In this document: positions 50,776 through 60,794 of the stretch, piece after piece
Layout: the number at the start of each line of letters is the position of its first letter
Numbering within the stretch: position 1 is the first letter of the stretch
NCBI RefSeq assembly: GCF_000225505.1
Contig: NZ_BACI01000097.1
Coordinates: 62,001 to 126,000, forward strand
Direction: 5' to 3'
From: Gordonia alkanivorans NBRC 16433
Lineage (GTDB): Bacteria > Actinomycetota > Actinomycetes > Mycobacteriales > Mycobacteriaceae
Length of the DNA stretch: 64,000 nt
Program-made: the position numbers and the translations under genes
Notes under the pieces: generated by a model
What the model saw: only the letters and a program-made list of their open reading frames with translations
Databases searched by the model: none
What the model was told of the DNA's origin: nothing

Positions 50776-51158
50776 CGGCGCAACCACGACGTCATGGCGT
50801 CGGCTTCCTCGTCGTCACGTTCTTCTGCCGCGGCCAGGTCCTCGGGCTGCGGCAGCTTCATCTCGTTGACGAGATCGCGATCCACCCCGGCCGCGAGCAG
50901 GTTCTCGCGCAACCGGATTCCGGCCGACATCGCGGACTGCTTGCAGAGGCGCAGGATGTCGGCGGCCAACAGTTCCGGATGCTTGTCGAGTTCGGTGGAG
51001 GCGATGCGCACGGCCACCGGCAGGCCTTGGGCCGTCGTCCGGACGGCGATACCGCCCGAACGCGAACGCGCTTGCGAGAACTGGTGGACGACGGCCCACG
51101 GATCGTCGCCGGCGCGCGCATCCTCGGAATGCGCTGCCGCCCCTTCGGTGTAGCTCAT
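50772..51158 (-). CDS. ESX-locus protein with YbaB-like fold, unassigned
   Basis: A 128-residue protein (DPWAVVHQFSQARSRSGGIA, AVRIASTELDKHPELLAADI) whose strand-helix pattern is like that of EspL/YbaB proteins. ATG 51158 has GGGGGG 10 nt upstream; a GTG at 51179 overlapping the previous stop is an alternative start. It is coupled to the EspL-like gene by a 4-nt overlap. Function unknown; likely a chaperone or complex partner. Confidence 0.65.
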   Translation of the reverse strand: MSYTEGAAAHSEDARAGDDPWAVVHQFSQARSRSGGIAVRTTAQGLPVAVRIASTELDKHPELLAADILRLCKQSAMSAGIRLRENLLAAGVDRDLVNEMKLPQPEDLAAAEERDDEEADAMTSWLRR

Positions 51159-51175
51159 AGAAGCCGAACCCCCCT

Positions 51176-51355
51176 TCACGCCGATTTAGACGCAGACGGG
51201 GTTCCTCCCGGTTCCATCGAATTCCCGTTCGATGAAACCGCCTCCCCCAGATACCGGTTCACCGGGTCGTCGACCAGCCACGACCACGGCGCCGCCCCGC
51301 CTCGCACCTGGGGTTCAAGTGCCTGATCCTGCCACAACTCGATCAACGCCACCAC
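51176..51355 (-). CDS. Small hypothetical protein leading the ESX operon
   Basis: A 59-residue frame starting at a GTG (51355 or 51352): VVALIELWQDQALEPQVRGG, APWSWLVDDPVNRYLGEAV, then a polar tail. The tryptophan-rich middle looks protein-like and the stop overlaps a possible start of the next gene (GTGA). No ribosome site or known family was seen, so it remains tentative. Confidence 0.42.
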   Translation of the reverse strand: MVALIELWQDQALEPQVRGGAAPWSWLVDDPVNRYLGEAVSSNGNSMEPGGTPSASKSA

Positions 51356-51432
51356 ACGCCGAATTCGGTATGTAGAAGCGAGAGTGTGAGATGAACTGTG
51401 GATCTCGTCCGAAATCCTCTCATACCCTTGGG

Positions 51433-51510
51433 TAGACTCTCGGCGACGCTGCCGGAGTCGGTCAGAGTGCAAGCAGATCGCACCGAGGATCGATGCCTCA
51501 TCGATCCTCG
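51433..51510. promoter_or_regulatory. Divergent control region of the ESX locus
   Basis: TAGACT (51433-51438) is a possible -10 for the EspI-like gene. 51484-51510 holds a perfect 12-bp inverted repeat, CGAGGATCGATG-CCT-CATCGATCCTCG, 78 nt before that gene: an operator or a leader hairpin. No further gene is seen between 51356 and 51588. Confidence 0.55.
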
Positions 51511-51588
51511 CATGCTGCCGGTGATCATGCTCGCGCACAGATCACGGCTCGCCAGGTCGGCCCGGCCGCAAGACCAGAGGATTCCCCG

Positions 51589-53079
51589 ATGACGTACGAG
51601 AACTCGACGACGCCCGACGGCGCCGATGCACCGGCACCGCCCCCGTGGCTGCAGTTCGCGCCGCCTCCGCAGGAGCCGACACCGGGGCCGCAGCCACCGT
51701 CGGCGCCTCGGACTCCCGCGAACGACGGCCGGGAGACGGATTTCCCGCCGGCCCCCGGCATCGCGCCGCCGAATCCCGTTCCGGCGCCGCGCCCCGATGC
51801 ACCGCGCCCACCGGAGGAAGCAACCGCCGGCGCCCACACGCCGCCGGCCCCGGAACCCGCCCGTTTCCCCGACACGCCTCGAGGACGGGACTTCCACACG
51901 CCGCCCGCCGGCCCGCCGTTCGGGCCGGGACCCATGCCCACGTTCGACCACACACCCCCGCCGGCGACCCACCAGCCGCCACCGTTCCCGCAGACCGGGG
52001 CTCCCGGCCCCGCACATCCCGCCGGTCCGCCGGTCGGGAACGGCCAGATGCCGCCGGGACAGTTCGGTCCGGGCCCCGGACCCGCACCCGCGTATGCGGC
52101 CCAGCAGGCGCCCGCGGGTTACGGTCCGCCACTGGGTGGTCCGTCGCTGGACGAGGTCGCACTGATCCGCAAGGCCCGACGCGCACCGAGTCGCGGCTGG
52201 CGGCGCGCCGTCCACACCATGTCGGCCGGTGCCATCAATCCCGGTGAGTCGCAGGGCGACATCGCCTACCAGCAGCTGCTCGAACGGGTGAACCGACCCG
52301 TGCGCGGCGACTACCGCATCGCGGTGCTGTCGCTGAAGGGCGGCGTCGGAAAGACCACGACCACCGTCGGTCTCGGCTCGACCTTCGCCTCCCTGCGCGG
52401 GGACCGGGTGATCGCCGTCGACGCCAACCCCGACCTCGGCACGCTCGCGCAACGTATCCCGCAGCAGACGCGTTCGACGGTCCGCGACCTGCTCGCCGAC
52501 CAGAACGTGTACCGCTACTCCGATGTCCGGGCCCACACGTCGCAGGCCCCTAGCCGACTGGAAGTACTTGCCTCCGAACGCGATCCGGCGATGGCCGAGG
52601 CGTTCAACGAGGACGAGTACCGCGGGGTCGTCACCATCCTGCAGCGGTTCTACAACATCATCATCACCGACTGCGGCACCGGTCTGAGCCACTCGGCGAT
52701 GAACGGTGTCCTCGACCTCGCGAACACGATCATCCTCGTCAGCTCACCGGCGCTCGACGGCGCACGCAGTGCCGGCGCCACCCTGGACTGGCTCGAGGCC
52801 CACGGCTTCGGTCACCTCGTGTCGCGGGCCGTCGTCGTGCTGAGTTCGTCGCGTCCGGGGTCGTCGACCATCGACACCGACCAACTCGGTCAGCACTTCC
52901 TCACCAGGTGCCGTGCGGTCCACAAGATCCCGTTCGACGACCATCTCGCCGAGGGCGCCGACGTCGACCTCGAACTGATGTCGAAGGCCGCCAAGCGGTC
53001 GTTCGTCGAACTCGCGGCCACCATCGCCGACGACTTCTCGGGCACCACGCTGCCGCGGGAAGAGCCGTACCTCGGGTAG
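51589..53079 (+). CDS. EspI-like proline-rich ParA/MinD ATPase
   Basis: A 496-residue protein. Residues 1-180 are a proline-rich, disordered tail (PPPWLQFAPPPQEPTPGPQP). The C-terminal part is a ParA/MinD ATPase with the deviant P-loop LSLKGGVGKTTTTVGLG at about 248 and VIAVDANPDLGTLAQR. This layout is that of EspI, which links ESX-1 secretion to the ATP state of the cell. ATG 51589 follows AGAGG. It is transcribed away from the substrate operon. Confidence 0.85.
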   Translation: MTYENSTTPDGADAPAPPPWLQFAPPPQEPTPGPQPPSAPRTPANDGRETDFPPAPGIAPPNPVPAPRPDAPRPPEEATAGAHTPPAPEPARFPDTPRGRDFHTPPAGPPFGPGPMPTFDHTPPPATHQPPPFPQTGAPGPAHPAGPPVGNGQMPPGQFGPGPGPAPAYAAQQAPAGYGPPLGGPSLDEVALIRKARRAPSRGWRRAVHTMSAGAINPGESQGDIAYQQLLERVNRPVRGDYRIAVLSLKGGVGKTTTTVGLGSTFASLRGDRVIAVDANPDLGTLAQRIPQQTRSTVRDLLADQNVYRYSDVRAHTSQAPSRLEVLASERDPAMAEAFNEDEYRGVVTILQRFYNIIITDCGTGLSHSAMNGVLDLANTIILVSSPALDGARSAGATLDWLEAHGFGHLVSRAVVVLSSSRPGSSTIDTDQLGQHFLTRCRAVHKIPFDDHLAEGADVDLELMSKAAKRSFVELAATIADDFSGTTLPREEPYLG

Positions 53080-53088
53080 ACCGCCGGA

Positions 53089-53760
53089 TCAGCGCTCCTC
53101 CGGCGGCGCCTCATCCTCGGGCGGTGTCACGTCCATTGCGGCGACGACGCCCTGCCGGCGTCTCGTCGCCCGCCAGCGTCGCGCGGCGTGGACGGACATC
53201 GGCACCACCACCGTGAGTACCGACGCGATGATCAGGATCTCGATGTTGTCGCGGATGATCGGCACGTTGCCGAGCAGGTACCCGGCCACGATGATCCCGC
53301 CCGCCCACGCGAAGCTGCCCAGGACGCTGAAGAACGTGAACGCGCGGTAGGGCATCCCGCTGAAGCCCGCGGTGAGGGGCACCAGCGTGCGGACGATGCC
53401 GATGAACCGGCCGAAGAACACCGTCAACGGCCCGAATCGGTCGAAGAAGGCGTTGGTCCGCGTCACGTACTGCGGCCCGATGCGCTGCATCATCCGACCC
53501 TCGACGACGCTGCGTCCCAGGCGGCGACCGATGAAGTAGCCGCACTGGTCCCCGGCGATCGCCGCGAGCGCCACCAAGGGGACCACCAGCCAGACCGGCG
53601 CGAACGGGTCCGGCTGCGCGGCGAACACACCCGCGGTGAACAGGAGCGAGTCCCCGGGGAAGATCACGCCGATCAGCAACCCGGTCTCGACGAAGACGAG
53701 GACGCACAAACCGATCAGGCCACCGGTGGCCACGAAGGACTCGACGTCGAACGGATTCAT
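53089..53760 (-). CDS. DedA-family membrane protein
   Basis: A 223-residue membrane protein of the DedA/SNARE-associated family: FVETGLLIGVIFPGDSLLFT, GDQCGYFIGRRLG and FFGRFIGIVRTLVPLTAGFS, with the conserved acidic and arginine residues. The family moves undecaprenyl phosphate or other lipids across the membrane. It converges with the EspI-like gene (9 nt gap). Confidence 0.9.
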   Translation of the reverse strand: MNPFDVESFVATGGLIGLCVLVFVETGLLIGVIFPGDSLLFTAGVFAAQPDPFAPVWLVVPLVALAAIAGDQCGYFIGRRLGRSVVEGRMMQRIGPQYVTRTNAFFDRFGPLTVFFGRFIGIVRTLVPLTAGFSGMPYRAFTFFSVLGSFAWAGGIIVAGYLLGNVPIIRDNIEILIIASVLTVVVPMSVHAARRWRATRRRQGVVAAMDVTPPEDEAPPEER

Positions 53761-53952
53761 CAGGGCCCACAGTAAACGGTTCGCGCAGGTGAGAGCGGTG
53801 ATCCGACCGAACGACCCCGCGGGCCGCGGTGGCGTCGCCGGGGACGGCCGGTCGGGTCATCCGTCCCACCCGACCGCCGACGCGCGAACTCCACGCAGGT
53901 GGGGTTTACTCGACCGTAAGCAGCGCACCTCGAGCAAGAAGGGGGAACCACA

Positions 53953-55023
53953 ATGCCGTCGAGGACCCCCGGTCCGTCGAAGCCACCGGCTCCGGCCCTG
54001 CGTCCTGTTTCGGACACCGACGTTCGCATCGAATATCACACGATCCACGGTTACCGCCGCGCCTACCGGATCGCCGGCAGCGGTCCGGCGCTCCTGCTCA
54101 TCCACGGGATCGGCGACAATTCGTCGACGTGGGACGAGGTCATCCCGATCCTGGCGCAGCGCTACACGGTCATCGCGCCGGACCTCCTCGGCCACGGCCG
54201 CTCCGACAAGCCGCGCGCCGACTACTCCGTCCCCGCGTTCGCCAACGGGATGCGCGATCTGCTGGTCGTCCTGGGCCACACCAAGGTCACCGTCGTCGGT
54301 CACTCCCTCGGCGGCGGCGTGGCCATGCAGTTCTGCTACCAGTTCCCGCGATTCGTCGAGCGTCTCGTCCTCGTCGCGGCCGGCGGGGTGACGCGGGAGG
54401 TCAATCCTGCCCTGCGCCTCATCTCGCTGCCCGTCGTGCACCAGGCCCTGTCCGCGCTGCGGATTCCGGGCGTCGTGCCGGGACTGCGAGTCGCGGCCAA
54501 GGCCGTCGCGGCCGCCCCGGTGCTCCCGTTCGCACCGGTGACCGCCACACCCAAACGCCTTCTCGCCGACCATGAGGACCTCATGCGCGTCCTCGGCGAT
54601 CTCGCCGACCCAACCGCCTACGCGGCGTTCCTGCGAACCCTGCGGGCCGTCGTCGACTGGCGCGGACAGTCGGTCACCATGCTCGACCGCTGTTACCTCA
54701 CCGAACGACTCCCGGTCCTGCTGATCTGGGGCGACGAGGACATCGTCATCCCCTATCACCACGCCGAACTCGCCCACTCCGCGATCCCCCACTCGGAACT
54801 CGAAACATTCGAAGGCGCAGGACATTTCCCGTTCCGCGACGACCCGGAACGGTTCTGCCGGGTGGTCATCGACTTCCTGTCGCGGCACGACCCCATCGTG
54901 TTCGATCCGCTGAACTGGCGGCATCTGCTGTCCGAGGGCGCGCATCCGCAGGACTTCATCGACGACGAGGACACACTCGAGATCGTCATGGAGGCCTTCG
55001 AGGACGAGCGCAACGCGACCTGA
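53953..55023 (+). CDS. Alpha/beta hydrolase
   Basis: A 356-residue serine hydrolase: oxyanion HGIGDNSSTWDEV, nucleophile elbow VVGHSLGGGVAMQF (serine at about 121), acid near LLIWGDEDIVIPYHH and histidine in FEGAGHFPFRDD. The family includes esterases and epoxide hydrolases; the substrate is unknown. AGAAGGGGG lies upstream of the ATG. The 192-nt gap to dedA is the divergent promoter region. Confidence 0.88.
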   Translation: MPSRTPGPSKPPAPALRPVSDTDVRIEYHTIHGYRRAYRIAGSGPALLLIHGIGDNSSTWDEVIPILAQRYTVIAPDLLGHGRSDKPRADYSVPAFANGMRDLLVVLGHTKVTVVGHSLGGGVAMQFCYQFPRFVERLVLVAAGGVTREVNPALRLISLPVVHQALSALRIPGVVPGLRVAAKAVAAAPVLPFAPVTATPKRLLADHEDLMRVLGDLADPTAYAAFLRTLRAVVDWRGQSVTMLDRCYLTERLPVLLIWGDEDIVIPYHHAELAHSAIPHSELETFEGAGHFPFRDDPERFCRVVIDFLSRHDPIVFDPLNWRHLLSEGAHPQDFIDDEDTLEIVMEAFEDERNAT

Positions 55024-55071
55024 GTCGGCGCACCGCCGTCCTCCGTCACAGGTCTGTGCAACCATGAGTCC

Positions 55072-55578
55072 ATGACCCACCCGGGCGACGGGCCGGACGG
55101 TACGACGCCGTTCGGCCACCAACCTTCCGAGTACGACTCGAGCCCCGGTTTCGCCGTGCCCGGGTACGGTGCGCCACAAGCGAATCCGGCACCGTATCAG
55201 TACGGCGGCGCACCGGTCCCCGAGCAGCCGCTCGTCGTCATCGGCGACATCACGTGCACCCAGAACTTCGTCATCACGCCGTCGGGTACCTGCCCCATCG
55301 CCGGTACGCAGTGGATCGTCACCGACATGTCCGTGTCGACCGAACGGATGTCACAGACGGGGCTGGTACTGGCCATCGTGGGCTTCTTCATGGTGTGCTT
55401 TCTCAGCCTGCTGTTCCTGCTGATGAAGGAACGCAGTACCACCGGATACATCCAGGTGACCGTGCGCGGCGCGGGCGGCTTCCTGCACGTCACCAACATC
55501 CCGGCGTATTCGCCGGTCACCATGGGTGACGTCTCGGGTCGCGTCAACTACGCCCGCACCCTTGCCGCGATGGCCTGA
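55072..55578 (+). CDS. Membrane protein with Pro/Tyr/Gly-rich N-terminus
   Basis: A 168-residue protein. Residues 1-60 are PGYG-type low complexity. Then a conserved cysteine pair (DITCTQNFVITPSGTCPIAG) and one hydrophobic helix (GLVLAIVGFFMVCFLSLLFL), then VTVRGAGGFLHVTNI. No assigned function; similar proteins occur widely in Actinobacteria. It starts 48 nt after the hydrolase. Confidence 0.72.
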   Translation: MTHPGDGPDGTTPFGHQPSEYDSSPGFAVPGYGAPQANPAPYQYGGAPVPEQPLVVIGDITCTQNFVITPSGTCPIAGTQWIVTDMSVSTERMSQTGLVLAIVGFFMVCFLSLLFLLMKERSTTGYIQVTVRGAGGFLHVTNIPAYSPVTMGDVSGRVNYARTLAAMA

Positions 55579-55646
55579 CCGCACGACCCGACACGACCAC
55601 ACCGACCCGACGACACCACGCAGGACCCACCGAGGAGGACCGACCG

Positions 55647-56264
55647 ATGACCAGCCCGGAGAACCCCGGCGACAAGCCGTACGACCCGTTCGTGAAACAA
55701 CCCCCGCCCGCGGACACCTCCCAGCCGGGCACCCCCACCTACGGCACCGACCCGAACGCGGGATACGCGCCGCCGCCCTCCGGGACACCCGACAATGCCT
55801 CACAGGGATACGGGACACCGCAGGGATACGAGGCCCAGCAGCAGTACGGCACCCCGCCGCAGTACGGGGGCGGGCAGCAGTACGGCGCACCCCAGTACGA
55901 CGCCCCGCAGTACGGTGCACCCCCGTACGGTGCACCGGCCGGCTACGGCTATCCCGGAGCACCGGATCCGAGCGCGCCGTACGGCCGCGACCCCGCGACC
56001 GGCGAACCGTTGTCGGACAAGTCGAAGCTCGTGGCGGGTCTGCTTCAGATCTTCCTGGGCACGCTCGGTGTCGGCCGTTTCTACATCGGCGACAACACCA
56101 TCGGCGGCATCCAGCTCGGCCTGACGATCATCGGCTACATCACCGCGATCTTCCTGATCGGATTCGTGCTGATCTTCGGTGTGGCGATCTGGGCCCTCGT
56201 CGACGGCATCATGATGCTGACCGGAAGTGTCCGGGACAAGAACGGCCTCAAGCTCGGTAACTAG
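55647..56264 (+). CDS. TM2-domain membrane protein
   Basis: A 205-residue protein. A long N-terminal proline/tyrosine/glutamine repeat region ([20 protein letters not shown]) precedes the TM2 domain ([35 protein letters not shown], a second helix and DGIMMLTG). TM2 proteins are small two-helix membrane proteins of unclear role. GAGGAGGACCG precedes the ATG. Its end overlaps truA by 4 nt on the opposite strand. Confidence 0.85.
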   Translation: MTSPENPGDKPYDPFVKQPPPADTSQPGTPTYGTDPNAGYAPPPSGTPDNASQGYGTPQGYEAQQQYGTPPQYGGGQQYGAPQYDAPQYGAPPYGAPAGYGYPGAPDPSAPYGRDPATGEPLSDKSKLVAGLLQIFLGTLGVGRFYIGDNTIGGIQLGLTIIGYITAIFLIGFVLIFGVAIWALVDGIMMLTGSVRDKNGLKLGN

Positions 56265-57136
56265 CCTCCGCAGCAACCGGTGGCTCCGCGCACGTCGCGG
56301 GTCACCGTGTTGCGGGCGGCGAGTTCGTCGTCGGCGGGATAGTCCACGCCGACCAGGCACAGTCCCCTGGCCTCGGCCACCGGCACCTGCGAACTGCGCG
56401 CCTTCTCCGCGAGCAACGCACTGCACCAGTCGACGCTCCGCCGGCCGTCGCCGACGCTGGCGACGGCACCCACCAGCGACCGCACCATAGACCAGCAGAA
56501 CGCATCCGCGCTGACCTCACCGACGAGCACGCCGTCCGCGTCACGCGTCCACGAGAAGCGCTGCAGGTCCCGGATCGTCGTCGCACCCTCCCGCCGCCGA
56601 CAGAAGGCGGCGAAGTCGTTCAGCCCCAAGAGTTCCGTCGACGCGGCGTTCATCGCGTCGACGTCGAGCGGGCGACGCCAGGTCGCGGTCGTGCGGGCCA
56701 CCACGGGTTCCGGTCCCCATCGCGAGTCGTCGAGCCGATAGCGGTAGTGGCGTCGTAACGCGGAAAAACGCGCATCGAATGCGTCCGGGACCACCCGGAC
56801 CTCTTTCACCCGGACGTCGTCCGGGCACATCTTCGCCAGCCGACCGACCAGCGTCGACGGGTCCCCGGCGATCGACCGCGTCTCCAACGCCGACCGCGGG
56901 ACGACGGCGTGTGCGACCTGCCCCGTGGCGTGCACACCGGCGTCGGTCCGCCCGGCCACCGTCAGCCGGACCGGGACCCGCAGGATCGTCGACAACCTGG
57001 TCTCGAGTTCCTCGCATACACTGCGCTGCCCGATCTGCCGTGCCCACCCGGCGAAATCGGTGCCGTCGTAGCCGAGGTCGAAGCGCAGACGACAGAACCC
57101 GCCGGCACCGGAATCCGGGCCGACGGGTTCGGTCAG
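56261..57136 (-). CDS. truA: tRNA pseudouridine(38-40) synthase TruA (start uncertain)
   Basis: About 290 residues. The catalytic aspartate lies in [17 protein letters not shown]; the first strand is [18 protein letters not shown]. It modifies the anticodon arm of tRNA. No ATG, GTG or TTG occurs in frame between the rplQ stop and the conserved first strand: the nearest is a GTG at 57334 deep inside rplQ. CTG codons at 57139 and 57136 are possible starts, so the given start is a guess. Confidence 0.85.
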   Translation of the reverse strand: MTEPVGPDSGAGGFCRLRFDLGYDGTDFAGWARQIGQRSVCEELETRLSTILRVPVRLTVAGRTDAGVHATGQVAHAVVPRSALETRSIAGDPSTLVGRLAKMCPDDVRVKEVRVVPDAFDARFSALRRHYRYRLDDSRWGPEPVVARTTATWRRPLDVDAMNAASTELLGLNDFAAFCRRREGATTIRDLQRFSWTRDADGVLVGEVSADAFCWSMVRSLVGAVASVGDGRRSVDWCSALLAEKARSSQVPVAEARGLCLVGVDYPADDELAARNTVTRDVRGATGCCGG

Positions 57137-57155
57137 CAGTTCTCGACTCAGTCGA

Positions 57156-57722
57156 CTACTTCTTGTCGTCGTCTGCGTCGGTGGTCGCCTCTTCCGCCTC
57201 GACGGCGGTGGCAGCGGTCGACTCGTCGTCGACGGCCTCGGCGACAGCGTCGGCGTTGGCGACCTCGGCGTCGGTGGCGTCGGCCTCGACGGCCTCCACC
57301 ACGTTCTCCTCGGCCTTCTTGGACGCGGCGACACGGGTCGCGCGCGACGCCTCGCTCGACGCGGTGGTCTCGCGAACCAGCTCGATCACGGCCATGGGGG
57401 CGTTGTCACCCTTGCGCGGCAGCGTCTTGATGATGCGGGTGTATCCACCGTTGCGATCGGCGAAGAACGGGCCGATCTCGTCGAACAGCGTGTGCACGAC
57501 GTCCTTGTTGCGGATGTCCTTCAGCACCTCACGGCGGTTGGCCAGCTTGCCGGCCTTGGCGTGGGTGATGATCTTCTCCGCGTACGGGCGCAGGCGCTTG
57601 GCCTTGGCCTCGGTGGTGGTGATGCGGCCGTGCTCGAAGAGCGAGGTGGCGAGGTTCGCCAGCATCGCTTTCTGGTGGCTGGCCGACCCGCCGAGGCGGC
57701 GTCCCTTGGTGGGCTTGGGCAT
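57156..57722 (-). CDS. rplQ: Ribosomal protein L17
   Basis: A 188-residue protein. The first 118 residues are standard L17 ([20 protein letters not shown]). The remaining 70 form an acidic alanine/valine/glutamate-rich tail ([20 protein letters not shown]) as in other actinobacteria. Strong conservation of the start supports the ATG. It lies between rpoA and truA. Confidence 0.96.
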   Translation of the reverse strand: MPKPTKGRRLGGSASHQKAMLANLATSLFEHGRITTTEAKAKRLRPYAEKIITHAKAGKLANRREVLKDIRNKDVVHTLFDEIGPFFADRNGGYTRIIKTLPRKGDNAPMAVIELVRETTASSEASRATRVAASKKAEENVVEAVEADATDAEVANADAVAEAVDDESTAATAVEAEEATTDADDDKK

Positions 57723-57803
57723 TGTCTTCTCCTAGGAGGACTCCCGATCACTCGAGCGGGAAGTCAGGGTTTGGGCGAGCGTGACAGCCGCCGCCGGAGG
57801 CGA

Positions 57804-58856
57804 CTAGAGCTGTTCGGTTTCGGCGAAATCCTCACCGGAATCGGCGTCGAACGACGCGTCTTCCGACCACGTACCGGTGGCGGGGTCGTATCCGGCGACC
57901 TGCGACGGATCGAAGCTGGCCGGGCTGTCCTTGAGGGACAGGCCGAGTGCGTGCAGCTTGACCTTGACCTCGTCGATCGACTTCTGGCCGAAGTTGCGGA
58001 TGTCGAGCAGATCCGACTCGGTCCGGGCAACCAGCTCGCCGACGGTGTGAACACCCTCGCGCTTGAGGCAGTTGTACGAACGGACGGTCAGCTCGAGATC
58101 CTCGATCGGCAGGCTGAACGACGCGATGTGGTCGGCCTCCGCCGGAGACGGTCCGATCTCGATGCCCTCGGCCTCGACGTTGAGCTCCCGGGCGAGCCCG
58201 AAGAGCTCCACCAGGGTCTTGCCCGCCGACGCCAGCGCGTCACGCGCGCTGATCGAGTTCTTGGTCTCCACGTCGAGCACGAGCCGATCGAAGTCGGTGC
58301 GCTGCTCGACACGGGTGGCCTCGACCTTGTAGGTCACCTTGAGCACCGGCGAGTAGATCGAGTCGACCGGGATACGGCCGATCTCGGCACCCGACGCCTT
58401 GTTCTGCACGGCCGGCACATAGCCGCGGCCCCGCTCGACGACGAGCTCGATCTCGAGCTTGCCCTTGTCGTTCAGGGTGGCGATGTGCAGATCGGGGTTG
58501 TGCACGGTGACACCGGCCGGGGGCACGATGTCGGCGCCGGTGACGGTGCCCGGACCCTGCTTGCGCACGTACATGGTGACCGGCTCGTCCTCGTCCGAGG
58601 AGACCACGAGGCCCTTGAGGTTCAGGATGATGTCGGTGACGTCTTCCTTGACCCCGGGGACGGTGGTGAACTCGTGGAGCACTCCGTCGATGCGGATGCT
58701 GGTGATGGCAGCACCCGGGATCGAACTGAGCAGGGTACGACGCAGCGAGTTACCGAGGGTGTAACCGAAGCCCGGCTCGAGCGGTTCGATGACGAACTTC
58801 GACCGGTTCTCGGCGATGACTTCCTCGGTGAGGGTGGGTCGCTGTGAGATGAGCAT
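57804..58856 (-). CDS. rpoA: RNA polymerase alpha subunit
   Basis: A 350-residue subunit: N-terminal assembly domain ([20 protein letters not shown]), then the C-terminal domain that binds UP elements and activators ([40 protein letters not shown]). The tail is acidic. It belongs to the ribosomal operon, 89 nt after rpsD. Confidence 0.98.
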   Translation of the reverse strand: MLISQRPTLTEEVIAENRSKFVIEPLEPGFGYTLGNSLRRTLLSSIPGAAITSIRIDGVLHEFTTVPGVKEDVTDIILNLKGLVVSSDEDEPVTMYVRKQGPGTVTGADIVPPAGVTVHNPDLHIATLNDKGKLEIELVVERGRGYVPAVQNKASGAEIGRIPVDSIYSPVLKVTYKVEATRVEQRTDFDRLVLDVETKNSISARDALASAGKTLVELFGLARELNVEAEGIEIGPSPAEADHIASFSLPIEDLELTVRSYNCLKREGVHTVGELVARTESDLLDIRNFGQKSIDEVKVKLHALGLSLKDSPASFDPSQVAGYDPATGTWSEDASFDADSGEDFAETEQL

Positions 58857-58945
58857 TTCGTTTTCTCCTTTGGCCGCCCGCTATATGACGACCTCGAAAG
58901 TGAACCGAACAGCAGGTAGCTGTCGGGCTGGTCTTGCTCGAGCGT

Positions 58946-59551
58946 CTACTTGGAGTAGAACTCGACGATGAGCTGTTCGGTCAGCGGGACCTCGATCTGA
59001 GCGCGCTCGGGCACGGAGTGCACGAGGATACGCAGGGTCGAGGGCACGACCTGGAGCCAGCCCGGGACCGGACGATCGCCGACGAGCTCCTTGGCGATCT
59101 GGAACGGGACGGTCTGCAGCGACTTCGGACGGACGTCGATGATGTCGTACTGGCTGACGCGGTAGCTGGGGACGTCGACCTTCACACCGTTGACGGTGAA
59201 GTGGCCGTGGCTGACCAGCTGGCGGGCCTGACGACGGGTCCGTGCGATGCCCGAGCGGTACACGACGTTGTCGAGACGGGTCTCGAGGAGCTTCAGCAGT
59301 TCGTCACCGGTCTTGCCGCTGCGACGATTGGCTTCCTCGAAGTAGCGACGGAACTGCTTCTCCATCACTCCGTAGGTGAAGCGCGCCTTCTGCTTCTCCT
59401 GCAGCTGGAGCAGGTACTCGCTCTCCTTGATCCGCGAGCGGCCGTGCTGGCCGGGCGGGTAGGGGCGACGCTCGAATGCGGCGTCACCACCGATCAGGTC
59501 GACGCGAAGGCGACGAGACTTCTTTGTTGCGGGGCCGGTATAACGAGCCAT
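58946..59551 (-). CDS. rpsD: Ribosomal protein S4
   Basis: A 201-residue primary 16S rRNA-binding protein (MARYTGPATKKSRRLRVDLI; S4 RNA-binding motif TRRQARQLVSHGHFTVNGVK). The N-terminus lacks zinc-binding cysteines, so it is the zinc-independent form. It lies 24 nt after rpsK. Confidence 0.97.
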   Translation of the reverse strand: MARYTGPATKKSRRLRVDLIGGDAAFERRPYPPGQHGRSRIKESEYLLQLQEKQKARFTYGVMEKQFRRYFEEANRRSGKTGDELLKLLETRLDNVVYRSGIARTRRQARQLVSHGHFTVNGVKVDVPSYRVSQYDIIDVRPKSLQTVPFQIAKELVGDRPVPGWLQVVPSTLRILVHSVPERAQIEVPLTEQLIVEFYSK

Positions 59552-59575
59552 TTTCTCTGTTCCTCCCTTTCCCGA

Positions 59576-59983
59576 CTAGACCCGACGCCGCTTGGGCGGA
59601 CGGCAACCGTTGTGCGGCTGCGGGGTGACATCGGAAATGGTGCCGACCTCGAGGCCGGCTGCCTGCAGGGAGCGGATCGCGGTCTCGCGACCCGAACCCG
59701 GTCCCTTGACGAAAACGTCGACCTTCTTGACGCCGTGCTCCTGGGCCTTGCGCGCAGCGTTCTCGGCCGCGAGCTGAGCCGCGAACGGGGTGCTCTTGCG
59801 CGAGCCCTTGAAACCGACGTGGCCCGACGACGCCCAGCTGATGATGTTTCCGCTGGGATCGCTGATCGACACGATGGTGTTGTTGAACGTCGACTTGATG
59901 TGCGCGTGGCCGTGCGGGACGTTCTTCTTATCGCGACGGCGGGTGCCCTTCTTGGGGCCTGCGCTACGTGACTTCGGAGGCAT
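59576..59983 (-). CDS. rpsK: Ribosomal protein S11
   Basis: A 135-residue platform protein ([21 protein letters not shown]-terminal [15 protein letters not shown]). Its start codon shares one base with the rpsM stop. Confidence 0.97.
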   Translation of the reverse strand: MPPKSRSAGPKKGTRRRDKKNVPHGHAHIKSTFNNTIVSISDPSGNIISWASSGHVGFKGSRKSTPFAAQLAAENAARKAQEHGVKKVDVFVKGPGSGRETAIRSLQAAGLEVGTISDVTPQPHNGCRPPKRRRV

Positions 59984-60351
59984 TACTTCTTCTTCCCGGC
60001 GATGGTCTTCTTCGGGCCCTTACGAGTGCGGGCATTGGTCTTGGTGCGCTGTCCGCGGACGGGCAGGCCACGACGGTGGCGCAGACCCTGGTAGCAGCCG
60101 ATCTCGATCTTGCGTCGGATATCGGCCTGCACCTCGCGACGCAGGTCACCCTCGACCTTCACCGAGGCTTCGATGTACTCACGCAGCTTCGAGACGTCTG
60201 CGTCGGTGAGATCCTTCGCCCGGAGGTCGGGGCTGAGGCCCGTTCCCGCGAGGATCTCCTTGGAGGTGGTGCGTCCAACTCCGTAGATGTAGGTCAGTGC
60301 AATCTCCAGCCGCTTTTCGCGGGGGAGATCCACACCAGCAACACGTGCCAT
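59983..60351 (-). CDS. rpsM: Ribosomal protein S13
   Basis: A 122-residue head protein ([40 protein letters not shown]). GAAAAGGAAAT lies just before the ATG. A 210-nt gap without a recognisable gene separates it from rpmJ and may hold an internal promoter. Confidence 0.97.
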   Translation of the reverse strand: MARVAGVDLPREKRLEIALTYIYGVGRTTSKEILAGTGLSPDLRAKDLTDADVSKLREYIEASVKVEGDLRREVQADIRRKIEIGCYQGLRHRRGLPVRGQRTKTNARTRKGPKKTIAGKKK

Positions 60352-60561
60352 GTGGCGGATTTCCTTTTCGATTTCCAGAGGTCTTCTCCCAGTCCGTCCC
60401 GCGAGCTGGTGCCGAACCGTGTGTCCGGCCTCGTGGGCTCCGGCCTCTGATCCGGAGGTAGGCGGTGACGCGTCTGTCGCCGCTGGTGCTGAGAGGTCTT
60501 CTGATCTTCAGTTGTCTGTATTCAGTTGTTCTGACTCAAGCGACCCGGAGGGTGCGCGTGA

Positions 60562-60675
60562 TCAGCCCTGACGCTGCTTGTGACGCAGGTTCTCGCAGAT
60601 CACCATGACCCGACCGTTGCGGCGGATCACCTTGCACTTCTCGCAGATCGGCTTGACGCTCGGCTGAACCTTCAC
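60562..60675 (-). CDS. rpmJ: Ribosomal protein L36
   Basis: A 37-residue protein starting at a [23 protein letters not shown] then [17 protein letters not shown]. The zinc ligands C11, C14, C27 and H32 are present, so this is the zinc-containing form. Expected place between infA and rpsM. Confidence 0.95.
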   Translation of the reverse strand: MKVQPSVKPICEKCKVIRRNGRVMVICENLRHKQRQG

Positions 60676-60794
60676 GTCAATCTCTCCTGCTCGGCTCGCC
60701 CGCGCGCACGCCTGAACACGGCCGTACACGTGGGTGTCGGTCTCCTCCCAGACGGATGTCCGGGAAGTCTTCTCCCGGCGAGGCCGGGAAAGTC

